A stretch of 64,000 nucleotides of DNA from the NCBI GenBank assembly GCA_003225555.1, contig QIAM01000068.1:1-64000 (forward strand), given 5' to 3'. A model generated the notes under the pieces. It had not been told where the DNA came from. It searched no databases and saw only the letters and a list, made by a program, of their open reading frames with translations. This DNA comes from Acidobacteriota bacterium (GTDB lineage Bacteria > Acidobacteriota > Terriglobia > Terriglobales > Acidobacteriaceae). Shown one piece after another: positions 42,810 to 52,353 of the stretch. The position numbers were made by a program, and so were the translations under genes. How positions within the stretch are numbered: position 1 is the stretch's first letter; every line of letters starts with the position of its first letter.

Positions 42810-44546
42810 TTACCGGTCGGCGGGGCCGACGGCTTGCAGCCGCTCCAGGGCTTTCCGGGCCCCCTCCTGATAAGGATGCAACCGCAGTTCCGTTTTGTAC
42901 TCCTCGATGGCGTCGGAGCGCCGGGAGACCTGCTCCAGCGCCGATCCCAAGGCGTTGTGATACCCGTCAGCGTTGGGTTGTAGCTCAACTGCTTTCTGCA
43001 AATACGAAATTGCTTCTTCCGGCCGGTGCTGCGCCAGCCGGGTCTGGGCCAGTCCGAACCATGCAGTCGCTAAAGTTGGATCCTGTTGTAGCGCCGTCCT
43101 AAACCAGCGTTCGGCTTGGGCCAAGTCTCCGGACTGCTGGTAGGCAAAACCGGCGAAGGACGCGGCACGCCAGCCGGGCTTCAATTCATAGGATCGCACA
43201 AAATGCGGAGCTGCGTCCGCGTACTTGCCGCGAGTACTCAGGGCAGCGCCGTAGTTCAGCTGTGCCCATTCGTTTTGCGGGGCTCGATTGACGGCGCGCG
43301 AAAACAAGACGATATCATTTGCCCAGTACTGCGACTGAATGGCGCTGGCAAATGCGAGGATCACAAGGATCACCACTGCCAGTGGGCGAATCAGCTTCAG
43401 ATCCGGCCACTTCTTTCTTAGCCAGGCATATCCAAATCCCGCCAATAGCGCTGCGCCGAGCATGCTCATGTACAGGTAGCGGTCGTGGACGAAGTCATCT
43501 TCATTCATCCAGCGCAGGTTCAGGGTTGGAACCAGAGGCAGCATCAGCCATGCGAACGCAACCCACAATCGCGGATTGCGCCTGCCCGCGATGACAGCCA
43601 GTGAAACCAGGACGATCAGAATGAGTGACGTTAGGAGAAACTCAGTGCTACTCGGGCTTTCGATCAAGCGGAGATCGTAGTGCGGGCTCAAGCCCAATGG
43701 GACAATCACCCGGTACAGATCGAAAAGCAAAATCTTTGGAGCACTCGACAGATTGGCGCTCCACGGTACGAGTGTGGCTGTACTCGCCGCATTTCCCAGC
43801 ACCCAGTAGCGGAGAGTCAGCCAGAGCACTCCTGCGAAACTGTAGGTTGAGATTGCCGCCACGAAAGGGCGGCTGGATCGTCCTGCTCGCGGTTCGCGAT
43901 CAAAATCAGACGCGAGGTCAATCAGAATGATCCCAGGCAGCACTACGCTTACTTCCTTCGTGAGCAGCGCCAGAAGAAACACGATTCCTGACAGCGCCCA
44001 CCAGCGGCCTGGACTCGGTTGTTCTACTCTGGCCCTTCGGTAGATCAGGAAACTGGCGAAGCAAAGACCGGCAGCGAGCGAGTCGTTCACTGACGAAACC
44101 CATGATGCGGATTCAACTTGCAGAGGATGGAGGCCAAAAATAGCAGCGGCAAAGAAGGCGGCTTCCGTGTCTTCGAGTAATTTGCGGGCGACAAAGAATG
44201 CCAGGGCTGTGGCGGTAACGTGAGCCAAAACGGTTGTGACGTGGAACCAATGGGGATTTAGACCGAACAGAGTCTTGTTGACCACGAACCAAAGCATCAG
44301 CAAAGGTCGATAAAATCGCCCTTGGGGACCAAACTCTGACGCCCAGAGATGATGCGTGAAAAAGTATCCCAGGCGGCTCCACTGCAAATTCGGATTATGG
44401 GGAATCTGGGGCGGATCGTCATAGACCCATCCGAAAGTGAATGTCGAGGCAAAAGTCAGCAGCGTCGCCAGCAGCACGCCAGCCAGGGAAAGGCGCTCGC
44501 TGCGTGTCAACGGGCTACTGCCTTCCTGGATGCTTTGTAGGGACAC
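42810..44546 (-). CDS. TMTC-like membrane protein with TPR tail
   Basis: 578 residues. About ten hydrophobic helices fill residues 20-405, with an Asp-Asp pair after the first one (WVYDDPPQI), FYRPLLMLWF and GLHPLQVESASWVSSVNDSLA, as in the TMTC/DUF1736 and PMT-related C-type glycosyltransferases. The last 150 residues are three to four tetratricopeptide repeats (NYGAALSTRGKYADAAPHF, AYQQSGDLAQAERWFRTAL, ALGSALEQVSRRSDAIEEY). Such proteins transfer sugar from a lipid carrier to exported proteins. Standing upstream of the pilin genes in the same direction, it may glycosylate them. That link is an inference from position. GTG start with AAGGAA. Confidence 0.75.
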   Translation of the reverse strand: MSLQSIQEGSSPLTRSERLSLAGVLLATLLTFASTFTFGWVYDDPPQIPHNPNLQWSRLGYFFTHHLWASEFGPQGRFYRPLLMLWFVVNKTLFGLNPHWFHVTTVLAHVTATALAFFVARKLLEDTEAAFFAAAIFGLHPLQVESASWVSSVNDSLAAGLCFASFLIYRRARVEQPSPGRWWALSGIVFLLALLTKEVSVVLPGIILIDLASDFDREPRAGRSSRPFVAAISTYSFAGVLWLTLRYWVLGNAASTATLVPWSANLSSAPKILLFDLYRVIVPLGLSPHYDLRLIESPSSTEFLLTSLILIVLVSLAVIAGRRNPRLWVAFAWLMLPLVPTLNLRWMNEDDFVHDRYLYMSMLGAALLAGFGYAWLRKKWPDLKLIRPLAVVILVILAFASAIQSQYWANDIVLFSRAVNRAPQNEWAQLNYGAALSTRGKYADAAPHFVRSYELKPGWRAASFAGFAYQQSGDLAQAERWFRTALQQDPTLATAWFGLAQTRLAQHRPEEAISYLQKAVELQPNADGYHNALGSALEQVSRRSDAIEEYKTELRLHPYQEGARKALERLQAVGPADR

Positions 44547-44667
44547 GTTCCTTCAATCGCCTCTCTTGATACTGAATTGCTGCCCTTTGCCGTCCGCCTA
44601 AATAGGATGTGGCCCGGTCGGTTGCTTGTGTATTAGTCCAGTTTGGCTCACGAATGCGGTGGCGATT

Positions 44668-44723
44668 CGCGCGAGATCCTTCGCTCCGCCTGAAGGACGG
44701 CGGCGCTCAGGATGACGCCTCAA
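44668..44723. repeat. Dispersed intergenic repeat (copy 2, inverted)
   Basis: CGCGCGAGATCCTTCGCTCC to GGATGACGCCTCAAG, the reverse of the unit seen at 36598-36667. It lies in the gap between the TMTC-like gene and the Rieske oxygenase; no gene is there. Confidence 0.6.
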
Positions 44724-44823
44724 GAATAGGTACTCGACCAAAACCCAAGCTGCACCCTACCGGTTCCCGGCCCGGTCGATGTCAGGCCAAGCATTCACAG
44801 CTTACAATGTTGCTGCTTCCCTT

Positions 44824-45927
44824 ATGCCTAACCCTCTTGAGTCCCTCTCCATCGAGCAGGATGCCTCGCGAGCATGGACGCTTCCGGCTCAGCTCTACAC
44901 CGACGCCGCGGTCTACGCCGCGGAGAAAGACAAGGTCTTCTCCCGTACCTGGCAAGTTGTGGGCCATCACAGCCAGGTGGAAAATCCGGGCGACTACTTC
45001 ACTGCGGAATTGGCCGGAGAGCCTCTGCTCATTGTGCGGGGTACGGGCGGAGAGTTACGTGGGTTCTACAACGTTTGCCGCCACCGGGCCGGTCCGCCGG
45101 CGGAGGGATGCGGCTCTCGCAAGCTGTTTCGCTGCGGCTATCACGGATGGACCTACGGGCTGGACGGCGCGCTGATCAGCGCCACGGAGATTGAAGGCGT
45201 CGCAGGATTCCGGCCGGAAGACTTTTCTCTCGTGCCGGTTCACACCGCGGAGTGGTTCAACCTGGTTTTCGTGAACCTCGACCCTGCGGCTCGGCCGCTC
45301 GGGGAATTTCTTGGGGAACTGACGAACCAGGCCGAGAGATTTTCATTCCCCGGCATGAAGCTGTTTGAGCGCCGCACCTACGACATGAAGTGCAACTGGA
45401 AGACGTATGTGGACAACTATCTCGAAGGCTACCATTTGCCCAGTGTTCATCCCGGCCTCAATCGCGAGCTGGACTTTAGCGCTTACGTGGTTGAGCCCCA
45501 TGCGCGACACGTGAGGCAGTGCAGCCCGATTCGTGGCGCGCAGCCGGGCGATGCCACGCCGCGTCGCTACCAGGAAGCGCGCGAGGATCTGACGACTGAC
45601 TACTTCTGGGTCTTTCCGAACTGGATGCTGAATTGCTATCCCGACAATGTTTCGTTGAATATTGTCCTACCCGTTGAGGCCGAGCGGTCGCTGGCAATCT
45701 TCGAATGGTATCTACCGGAGAAAGATCACAGCAGCCCGGCGGCGAAAGCGTCGGTGGAGTTCAGCCATCAGATTCAGGTCGAAGATGTCGGCATCTGCGA
45801 AGTAGTGCAGAAAAATCTGCGATCGCACAGCTACTCCCGCGGCCGGTTCAGTGTGAAGCAGGAGAAGGGCGTGCATGCGTTTCACAGGATGTATGCCGAG
45901 GCCATGAATCCTAACAATCGGCAGTAG
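44824..45927 (+). CDS. Rieske non-haem iron oxygenase, alpha subunit
   Basis: 367 residues. The N-terminal Rieske domain binds a [2Fe-2S] cluster by CRHR (in GFYNVCRHRAGPP) and CGYHGWTYGLDG. The C-terminal domain holds the mononuclear iron site: Asp in YVDNYLEGYH with both His of the 2-His-carboxylate triad (EGYHLPSVH). Family members hydroxylate or demethylate small substrates, for example GbcA/CntA-type glycine-betaine or carnitine oxygenases. No reductase, ferredoxin or substrate genes are adjacent, so the substrate stays open. The ATG at 44824 (MPNPLESL) is chosen over 44779. Confidence 0.88.
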   Translation: MPNPLESLSIEQDASRAWTLPAQLYTDAAVYAAEKDKVFSRTWQVVGHHSQVENPGDYFTAELAGEPLLIVRGTGGELRGFYNVCRHRAGPPAEGCGSRKLFRCGYHGWTYGLDGALISATEIEGVAGFRPEDFSLVPVHTAEWFNLVFVNLDPAARPLGEFLGELTNQAERFSFPGMKLFERRTYDMKCNWKTYVDNYLEGYHLPSVHPGLNRELDFSAYVVEPHARHVRQCSPIRGAQPGDATPRRYQEAREDLTTDYFWVFPNWMLNCYPDNVSLNIVLPVEAERSLAIFEWYLPEKDHSSPAAKASVEFSHQIQVEDVGICEVVQKNLRSHSYSRGRFSVKQEKGVHAFHRMYAEAMNPNNRQ

Positions 45928-45939
45928 CGGCACGGACCC

Positions 45940-47109
45940 CTAAGCGCCGGCCTTGAGCAGCATGCAGGTCACATCGTCGTGCTGGGGCGTCGAGCCGACG
46001 AACAAGTCGAGTTCGGCCATCAGGCGCTGGAGCAGATCGGCGGGCTCCGTTGCGGCGCCAGCCTGGATCACATTCAGAAGGCGAGGTTCGCCGAACTCTT
46101 CGTCGCCGGCATTGACTGCCTCGACCACGCCATCGGTGAAGATCACAAGCCAGTCGCCGGGAGCGAGCGCGACGCTGGCGGACTCGTAAGTTGCTTCAAG
46201 CTGAATCCCGAGCGGCAATCCGCCGACGTCGAGGCGTTCGATCAGTCCATTGCTGCGACGCAAGATAGGATTGTTGTGGCCGGCATTGATGTAGGTAAAG
46301 ACGCGGCGGGCAGGATCGTACTCCGCGAGGAATGCGGTGGTAAAACGCAGGCCGCCTTGACTGTTTGAGCAAGCGTACCTGTTCATGTTCGCAACCAGTT
46401 CGGGCAAGGCAACCTGTGCGGTGGAAAGCGTCTTGAGACTGGCCTGAAAAGTGGCCATGAGGATCGCGGCGGGAATGCTCTTCCCTGCTACGTCGGCCAC
46501 CGCGAATACTATGCGATCTTCGTCTCTGGTCTTGCCCGGGCGCGGGAACACATCGTAGTAATCTCCCGCAACCGTGTTTGCCGGGCGGGTTGCGTAGGCG
46601 ATTCTCATGCCGGGAATCTGCGGCGGCGCACCGGGCAGCAACCAGGTCTGGATTTCCCGGGCAATCTGCAGGTCGCGCTTCATGACGACCCGGTCTGCGA
46701 TTTCCAGCATGAGAAGAACAAACAGCAGAAGCGCGGCCCAGAAATGGAAGTTGAACTCGACGGCATACACTTTGTCGTTATGAGTGACTCCGCCTTGGGG
46801 AATCACCATCAGGATCAGCGCCGCCAGGAGTAGAACGCGACGCGCGGGTGACAATTTGTCGAGTACAGCCCAGAAAAATTCTCGGACGACATGCAAGTGG
46901 CGTCCACCGTGAGTCAGGCCCTCCGGCGTTTTCGCTTGCACATCCTTGGAATAGAGGCGATAGCTCGCCTTGGTTTCCGATTCGAACTGCGACCATAGTT
47001 GGCTGATCTCAAGGCCTTCCGTGACGCGCCGCCAGAACTGTTGCAGGCGCATGCCGAACGGCACTCGTTGGGCGGGAGCTTGTCCGACTGGGGGTGAGGT
47101 GGAAGCCAT
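45940..47109 (-). CDS. SpoIIE/RsbU-type PP2C phosphatase with membrane anchor
   Basis: 389 residues. Two hydrophobic helices (VLLLAALILMVIPQGG and FHFWAALLLFVLLMLEIA) lie at about 90-140, then a short coiled stretch (RDLQIAREIQTWLLPG, typical linker before RsbU domains), then the metal-dependent phosphatase from about residue 160: AGDYYDVF, VADVAGKSIPAAILMA, INAGHNNPIL, FTDGVVEA and HDDVTCML. It probably dephosphorylates an anti-sigma-factor antagonist in a partner-switching pathway. No partner genes are nearby. TATAAT (47124-47129 on the complement) lies just before the ATG, so the transcript may be almost leaderless. Confidence 0.88.
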   Translation of the reverse strand: MASTSPPVGQAPAQRVPFGMRLQQFWRRVTEGLEISQLWSQFESETKASYRLYSKDVQAKTPEGLTHGGRHLHVVREFFWAVLDKLSPARRVLLLAALILMVIPQGGVTHNDKVYAVEFNFHFWAALLLFVLLMLEIADRVVMKRDLQIAREIQTWLLPGAPPQIPGMRIAYATRPANTVAGDYYDVFPRPGKTRDEDRIVFAVADVAGKSIPAAILMATFQASLKTLSTAQVALPELVANMNRYACSNSQGGLRFTTAFLAEYDPARRVFTYINAGHNNPILRRSNGLIERLDVGGLPLGIQLEATYESASVALAPGDWLVIFTDGVVEAVNAGDEEFGEPRLLNVIQAGAATEPADLLQRLMAELDLFVGSTPQHDDVTCMLLKAGA

Positions 47110-47182
47110 GGCAGTCAGCAGCGATTATAGAGGAATCTTGGGCTCGCAATTTCGATTGCCGATTTTCGATTGTCGCAGTTTT

Positions 47183-48205
47183 CTAAAAAAGCTCGAGCTG
47201 TTCTTCAAACATTTGCGCGTGCCACTTCGTAGCGTAAGCTGCCCGACCACGACGGCCGAGTTTGTACTTCTCCCGTAAACGGGCGACGAGTTGTCCGATA
47301 GGTTTTCGGTAAGCTGGCGGGAGGAAAGCTCGATCCCGATAACGGCTTCGATAGTTGTTCACCAGATGAGGAAAGTGTTGCTCGAGAAATGGCAGAAAAA
47401 CCGCTGCGGAGCACGGTTTCAGAAAGAGTGGATTCGCAAAGACGTAGTCCGCTCCCGCGCCGGCGGCTGCGTGCACCAGGGCTTCGAGGTCTTTGGGTGC
47501 GTCGGTGATCCCGGGCACGACCGGCGAACAGCTCAGACCAACGCGCAACCCAGCTTCAGCCAGAGCGCGCACTGCATCAAGACGCAGATCCGGGCGCGGT
47601 GCTCTCGGCTCAAGAATCCTTGCGAGTTCGGTGTCCAGAGTGGTGATGGTGACGTGAATGGAGAGTTCATTTATCTTTGCCACCTCGCGTAGAAGCTCGA
47701 GATCCCGGACGACAAGATTTGATTTCGTGACAATCCCGAGTTCGAATCCGCGATGGCGGGCGAATTCCTCCAGGATTCCGCGCGTGACTTCATAGCGCTT
47801 CTCGGCCGGCTGATAAGGATCGGTTGCCGTTCCCAGCGCGATTGACTCTCCCGGCTTGACCCGCCGCAACTCCTGCCGCAGTAATTCGGCGGCATGCTGC
47901 TTGACATAAATCTTCTGTTCGAACTCCATGCCATCCCGCATCTCCATGAATTCGTGGGTATAGCGGGCATAGCAGTAGCGACAGCCGAATTCACAACCGC
48001 GGTAGGGATTGATGGTCCAGGTGAAGGGCATCTGCCGGCCGCTCACGCAGCGGTTCAGAAGAGACTTGGCAGGAAGCGTAAAGTATTCGACGTTGTGCCC
48101 TTCGCGCAGCGGCGCGCCTTCCGAGGCGAGCCGGGCAATGCCGACGAGCGGGTTCTCGGCTTTGGCGGGATTCTCGAAGATCGGAAACAATGCGGCGGGC
48201 TGCAT
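47183..48205 (-). CDS. Radical SAM protein, spore-photoproduct-lyase-like (PA0069 type)
   Basis: 340 residues. The [4Fe-4S] cluster motif CEFGCRYC lies at about 71-78 with aromatic neighbours (NPYRGC, CYARYTHEFM). Further blocks IALGTATDPYQPAEK, LGIVTKSNLVVRDLELL and IHVTITTLDTELARILEPR are those of the Rv2578c/PA0069 family, which is related to spore photoproduct lyase. The biochemical role of this family is not established. It is a single gene, convergent with nothing, 70 bases from the phosphatase gene. Confidence 0.88.
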   Translation of the reverse strand: MQPAALFPIFENPAKAENPLVGIARLASEGAPLREGHNVEYFTLPAKSLLNRCVSGRQMPFTWTINPYRGCEFGCRYCYARYTHEFMEMRDGMEFEQKIYVKQHAAELLRQELRRVKPGESIALGTATDPYQPAEKRYEVTRGILEEFARHRGFELGIVTKSNLVVRDLELLREVAKINELSIHVTITTLDTELARILEPRAPRPDLRLDAVRALAEAGLRVGLSCSPVVPGITDAPKDLEALVHAAAGAGADYVFANPLFLKPCSAAVFLPFLEQHFPHLVNNYRSRYRDRAFLPPAYRKPIGQLVARLREKYKLGRRGRAAYATKWHAQMFEEQLELF

Positions 48206-48275
48206 GGATGGATTCGTCTTTTATTCGCTATCATAGGGCGCAGCGAGAGCCGCCGTCAAGAGGCCTAGCTCTAAG

Positions 48276-48361
48276 TGTGGGGACAGCCGCCCTCGGCCGT
48301 CCGCCGACTCGAAGAGTCGGCTGCACAGTCACACACTCAAGACCGTTGGGCTGTCCCCACA
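48276..48361. repeat. Palindromic intergenic element
   Basis: TGTGGGGACAGCC (48276-48288) and GGCTGTCCCCACA (48349-48361) are perfect 13-bp inverted ends of an 86-base unit. Inside is a second perfect hairpin, GCCGACTC-GAA-GAGTCGGC (48303-48321). The arrangement resembles a MITE or REP-type element or a long transcript terminator between the two flanking minus-strand genes. Confidence 0.75.
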
Positions 48362-48652
48362 TCAGCATTGGGGCAATCGGTAAGTCGTTGATTCTTCGTC
48401 AGCCATGCCTGTTTTTTGTTATAGCTTATAGATATTATACCCATGAGAGGCGTTTCCAAACACTTTGTGCTCACGGATGACGTTTTTCCCTGTCCGGGCA
48501 CCGCTGAGTCGATCCAGCGCCTTCTGGACGCAAATACGGGGCATTGCAGTCGAGGGTTGGATCTGAAATTTGACGGCCCAAAGCGGGCTTAACCAAGAAT
48601 CCACGACTTAGCTCAAGCCCTTGCGAGCTCAGAACCGTGGCCGAGGGAAACT
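48362..48652 (-). other. Rest of the 48206-48652 gap: nothing recognised
   Basis: Mostly unremarkable sequence with an A/T-rich part (48410-48445). No gene of more than a few tens of codons with a start, no tRNA and no regulatory motif I can name. Confidence 0.4.
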
Positions 48653-50812
48653 TTATGGGGTCGTCCCAGCCTTCTCGGCAGGCTTTTCGAACAGCTTCGG
48701 ATCGATCGGAGGGTTGAATTGAACCTGCTTGAACTCTGACGTGCTCGTTTCTTGCCCGTTCTGCTTGTTCTTGTGCAGGAAGGGCAGAGTGAGCCCATCG
48801 ACGGCTCGCCAATCCGAGAGATCGGTTTCGCCGTGAAAAGGCCCGGACTGTCCCAGTCCCTTGTAGTCCTCGCGAAGGATACGTCCGCTCTGCGGGTCGA
48901 CGTACCAGCGTACCCATGGCACGGCGCCTCCGATATCGAGCGTCGTGGTCTGAACATCGCCAACTTTTTCATTGCCTCCCGCGCTGAAAGTAAATGCGGG
49001 GTCGTTTACATGCTGTGCGATGTAGATGAGATCGTGATGAAGTTCGTCCAACATCTCGTTCTTCTGCGCGGGAGGCAGACTCCGCAAACCCATGCCAGGC
49101 ATGGACATGTAGGCTGCATCCGGCGACAGCACGATCGTCAGATCGCCGTTCGGCGTCTGCACTTTGACATGCATACGATCAGGAAATGCAATAGTTACAT
49201 CGAGTGGGGTTGGCGGACCTTGGGCCTCACTTTCCGTAACGTTCGCATGCAGCGACTTCACCGACTGCAACTTCGGGAGACCGCCCATGGCCGCAGCAAC
49301 TTTCTCGGCTAAAGCTTTGCCTTCGGGATTTGAGGCGGTGGGCTTTGCTTCCTGACCTTGCTCTCCGGGGGGCGGCGGAATCGTGATGTCGATTTCCTTT
49401 ACCGGGCCGAGCGAGGAGAGAGGTTTATCGAATTCTTTCGTATTTCCGACGACCAGCGTGGCGAGTTGGTCACGATGCAGATACTTCATCCCCACGCGAT
49501 TTGCATCAGCTGCCGCAACTTTCTTGATTTCCGCCTCGTACTTGTCGAGCCAGTCGGCGGGATAGCCGTAGAACTCGTAGGTAATTCGTTCGGCGAGAAT
49601 CTTGTCCGGTGAGTCCAGCCGGAAGATGAATGCATTCAGGATGGCATCTTTCGCGTGCTTGATTTCTTCTTCCGTGATTGGGTTCTTGGCCAGGTTCTCA
49701 ATATCTTCATCGACGGCCTGAACTGCCTCGACCGTGCTCTGGCTCTTCGTCCCCATCTCGATTTGTAGAATGCCGGGATGGCCAAAGTTCGCGCCGATGC
49801 CTCCGCCCACGTTGTAGGCCAGTCCGCGCTTCGTGCGGATGTCGTTGAACAGTCGCGAGGAGAATCCACCGCCGAAGGCTTCGTTGAACACGCTCACTGC
49901 GTAGTAGTCGGGATTGTCGCGCCGGATGCCCAGTCCCACCATGTGAATCGTGCTCTGATTCACGTCTTCCTTGGAGATGACGTAGTAGCCCGGCGGTGCC
50001 GGATGATACTGGACTTCATCTTTATCCTGCGGAAGCGTCGGGCCCTTGGGCCAGGAATCGAACGCTGCCCGCAGCTTCGCCTCCATCGCAGTTGCGTCGA
50101 AGTCGCCGCTCACGCCGAGAATGATGTTGTTTGGATGAACGTAGGTGCCGTGCCAGTCAATCAGATCCTGGCGAGTGACGGCGGCGGCCGTGGCGTATTC
50201 AGGAACGCGGGCATACGGGTTATCAGCTCCATACGCCAGCTTGATCGCCTCGCGCTGCGCGATTTCGCCGACCTGATCATTGCGGCGGGAAATCGCGTCG
50301 TACATGCCTTTCTGTGCGATTTCTATCTTGTCGGGACGGAATTCCGGGTTCTGCAGCAGGTCGACGAAGACCTTGAAGACATCGTCGAAATCGCCTTTCA
50401 AGCAGGACCAGTTGATGGAGGTCGAGTCGGGTCCTCCACCGGTCTCGACTTTCGCGGCGTGTACTTCCAGGAAGTCATCGAGTTGGTCGCCGGTCTGAGT
50501 CTTCGTGCCGCCGGTGCGCCAGACTTCGCTATAGAGATCCACCAGCCCGACCTTGCTCGCCGGTTCATGGTGGGAACCGCCGCGGATGCGGGTCGTCCCG
50601 TCGATCAGCGGCAGTTCATGATCTTCCTGGAGGAAGATCACCATGCCGTTCGGCAATTCGATGCGCTTGGGTTGCTGGGGTTTGAAAACCGGCAAGGGCG
50701 GAATTGGAATCTGCTGCCAGCTCACCGCCTGCGCCGGGGATTGGGGAAGACAGGTCAGCATGACTGCTGCGGCCAGAACAAGCGCGACCAGCATTGTCCG
50801 CTTCATTTTCAT
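48653..50812 (-). CDS. M16-family peptidase-like protein, non-catalytic, with LolA-like tail
   Basis: 719 residues with a signal peptide (MLVALVLAAAVMLTCLPQSPAQA). Residues about 45-460 follow the M16 fold in two halves, but at the place of the HxxEH zinc motif the chain reads GLVDLYSEVWRTGG, so it cannot bind catalytic zinc. The second half has the usual RGLAYNVGGGIG and FNEAFGGGFSSRLFNDIRT. From about 500 to the end is a beta-rich domain (LPKLQSVKSLHANVTESEA to VRWYVDPQSGRILREDY) resembling LolA or related outer-membrane-lipoprotein-sorting folds. Its ATG overlaps the stop of the catalytic partner upstream (ATGA). Confidence 0.85.
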   Translation of the reverse strand: MKMKRTMLVALVLAAAVMLTCLPQSPAQAVSWQQIPIPPLPVFKPQQPKRIELPNGMVIFLQEDHELPLIDGTTRIRGGSHHEPASKVGLVDLYSEVWRTGGTKTQTGDQLDDFLEVHAAKVETGGGPDSTSINWSCLKGDFDDVFKVFVDLLQNPEFRPDKIEIAQKGMYDAISRRNDQVGEIAQREAIKLAYGADNPYARVPEYATAAAVTRQDLIDWHGTYVHPNNIILGVSGDFDATAMEAKLRAAFDSWPKGPTLPQDKDEVQYHPAPPGYYVISKEDVNQSTIHMVGLGIRRDNPDYYAVSVFNEAFGGGFSSRLFNDIRTKRGLAYNVGGGIGANFGHPGILQIEMGTKSQSTVEAVQAVDEDIENLAKNPITEEEIKHAKDAILNAFIFRLDSPDKILAERITYEFYGYPADWLDKYEAEIKKVAAADANRVGMKYLHRDQLATLVVGNTKEFDKPLSSLGPVKEIDITIPPPPGEQGQEAKPTASNPEGKALAEKVAAAMGGLPKLQSVKSLHANVTESEAQGPPTPLDVTIAFPDRMHVKVQTPNGDLTIVLSPDAAYMSMPGMGLRSLPPAQKNEMLDELHHDLIYIAQHVNDPAFTFSAGGNEKVGDVQTTTLDIGGAVPWVRWYVDPQSGRILREDYKGLGQSGPFHGETDLSDWRAVDGLTLPFLHKNKQNGQETSTSEFKQVQFNPPIDPKLFEKPAEKAGTTP

Positions 50813-52353
50813 TGCGCACCTCCCTGCCCTGCGGGCGGCTCGGTTGCACTTTGTTTTCCGCCTCCTGGCGAGGTTTCGATTACGCCTACGGTGCGATTGG
50901 TGTCCACGAAAATCTCGTTCGATACACGGCGAATGTCGGCCTTGGTTACTTTGTCGATGCGGTCGACGGTGCGGAACAGCTCGCGCCAGTCACCGTAGCG
51001 AGTTTGGTAAGTGGCGAGTTGCGTGGCCAGACCGTGATTGTCGGCGAGGCCCCGTATCAGGTTCGCCTTCGCGCGAGTCTTGATCATCTTCAACTCGTCG
51101 TCGGTGATGTCTTCTTTCTTGAGGCGGTCGATCTCGGCATGAATGGCGTCGGCGACTTCCTGCGTGGTGTGACCCGGCAGCGGGAAGGCGTAGAAGGCGA
51201 ACAGGTGCGGGTATTTGATACCGGGCAGTCCGCTGAATCCCGCGGAGAACGATGCGATCTTTTTGTCGCGGACGAGCGAGCGGTAAAGGCGTGAAGTGCG
51301 GCCTTCCGACATCAGGTCGGTGATCGCGTCGTAGACCGCGTCATCCTTCGCTTTGTAGTCGGGACGGTGATAGCCCTCAAGGTAGAGCGGTTGAGCTCTC
51401 TCCTTGAGCACGACTCGGCGCTCAGAGTTCTGCGGAGGCTCATCCGTGGCAGTTTCATCCGGCTGGAGATGCGTGGGCAGGCGTCCGAAATATTTCTCCA
51501 GAAGGGGCAGCGCCTTCGCAGGCTTCACGTCTCCGGCGACAGCGACCACCATATTCGAGGGCACATAGTAAGTGTCGAAGAATTTTTGCGCGTCGGTGGC
51601 GGAGAACGAATTCAGATCCGACATCCAGCCCACGGTGGGCCGATGATAGGGATGCGCCTCAAAAGCGGCTGCGTCGAACTGCTCCAGCAGGCGTCCGATC
51701 GGATTGCTGTCGGTACGCAGGCGCCGCTCCTCGATCACAACATTGCGTTCCTTATAAAACTCGCGCATCACGGGATGCAGAAAGCGCTCGGACTCGAGAT
51801 ACGCCCAGAGCTCGAGCCTGTTCTCGGGCAATGAGTAGTGATACGCGGTCTCATCGTAATTCGTGAACGCGTTCATATCTTCGCCGCCGTTCTGCTCAAT
51901 CAGCTTGCCGAACTCATTCGGCTTGACGTACTTGTCGGCCTCGGCGATGGCGTCCTTCCACGCTTTTTCGAGTTGCTTCAACTTCCTTTCATCGCGGCCG
52001 ACTTGCTTGTCCCGCTCCCTGATGTAGGCGGCATAGGCAGCTTCTACCTTGGCCAGCGCGGCGTTTTCTGCGACGTAATTTGTGGTACCGATCTTGTCGG
52101 TCCCCTTGAATGCCATGTGCTCGAACATGTGAGCAAGACCGGTCTTGCCCATGGGATCTTGCGTCGAGCCGGCGTCTACCAGTGTGAAGAAAGAGAAGAC
52201 GGGCGCCTCCGGACGCTGGCAGATCAGGATAGTGAGGCCGTTGGGCAGTTTCTTGACCGTGATGCGCTTTTCGAAGGATGCGACATCCTGAGCTACGGCC
52301 AGTGCGGATAGCAGAAGGAGGAATGCCGCGGCTTTCAGTGCACGATGTGTCAT
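50809..52353 (-). CDS. M16-family zinc peptidase (catalytic partner)
   Basis: 514 residues with a signal peptide (LKAAAFLLLLSALAVA). The zinc motif HxxEH is present in GLAHMFEHMAFKG and the second Glu in an ENRLELWAYLESERF-type helix about 75 residues later. The C-terminal half has the conserved SRLYRSLVRDKKIASFS. It is periplasmic or secreted. Coupled by a four-base overlap to a non-catalytic M16 protein, as in heterodimeric pitrilysin pairs, where the inactive subunit helps to form the chamber. The ATG at 52353 has GGAGG before it. An upstream frame opening at 52440 is not used. Confidence 0.92.
   Translation of the reverse strand: MTHRALKAAAFLLLLSALAVAQDVASFEKRITVKKLPNGLTILICQRPEAPVFSFFTLVDAGSTQDPMGKTGLAHMFEHMAFKGTDKIGTTNYVAENAALAKVEAAYAAYIRERDKQVGRDERKLKQLEKAWKDAIAEADKYVKPNEFGKLIEQNGGEDMNAFTNYDETAYHYSLPENRLELWAYLESERFLHPVMREFYKERNVVIEERRLRTDSNPIGRLLEQFDAAAFEAHPYHRPTVGWMSDLNSFSATDAQKFFDTYYVPSNMVVAVAGDVKPAKALPLLEKYFGRLPTHLQPDETATDEPPQNSERRVVLKERAQPLYLEGYHRPDYKAKDDAVYDAITDLMSEGRTSRLYRSLVRDKKIASFSAGFSGLPGIKYPHLFAFYAFPLPGHTTQEVADAIHAEIDRLKKEDITDDELKMIKTRAKANLIRGLADNHGLATQLATYQTRYGDWRELFRTVDRIDKVTKADIRRVSNEIFVDTNRTVGVIETSPGGGKQSATEPPAGQGGAQ

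Noticed and set aside
49778-50998. 406-residue open frame antisense to the M16 pair
   Set aside because: Spans the junction of two real genes on the other strand and has no motifs.
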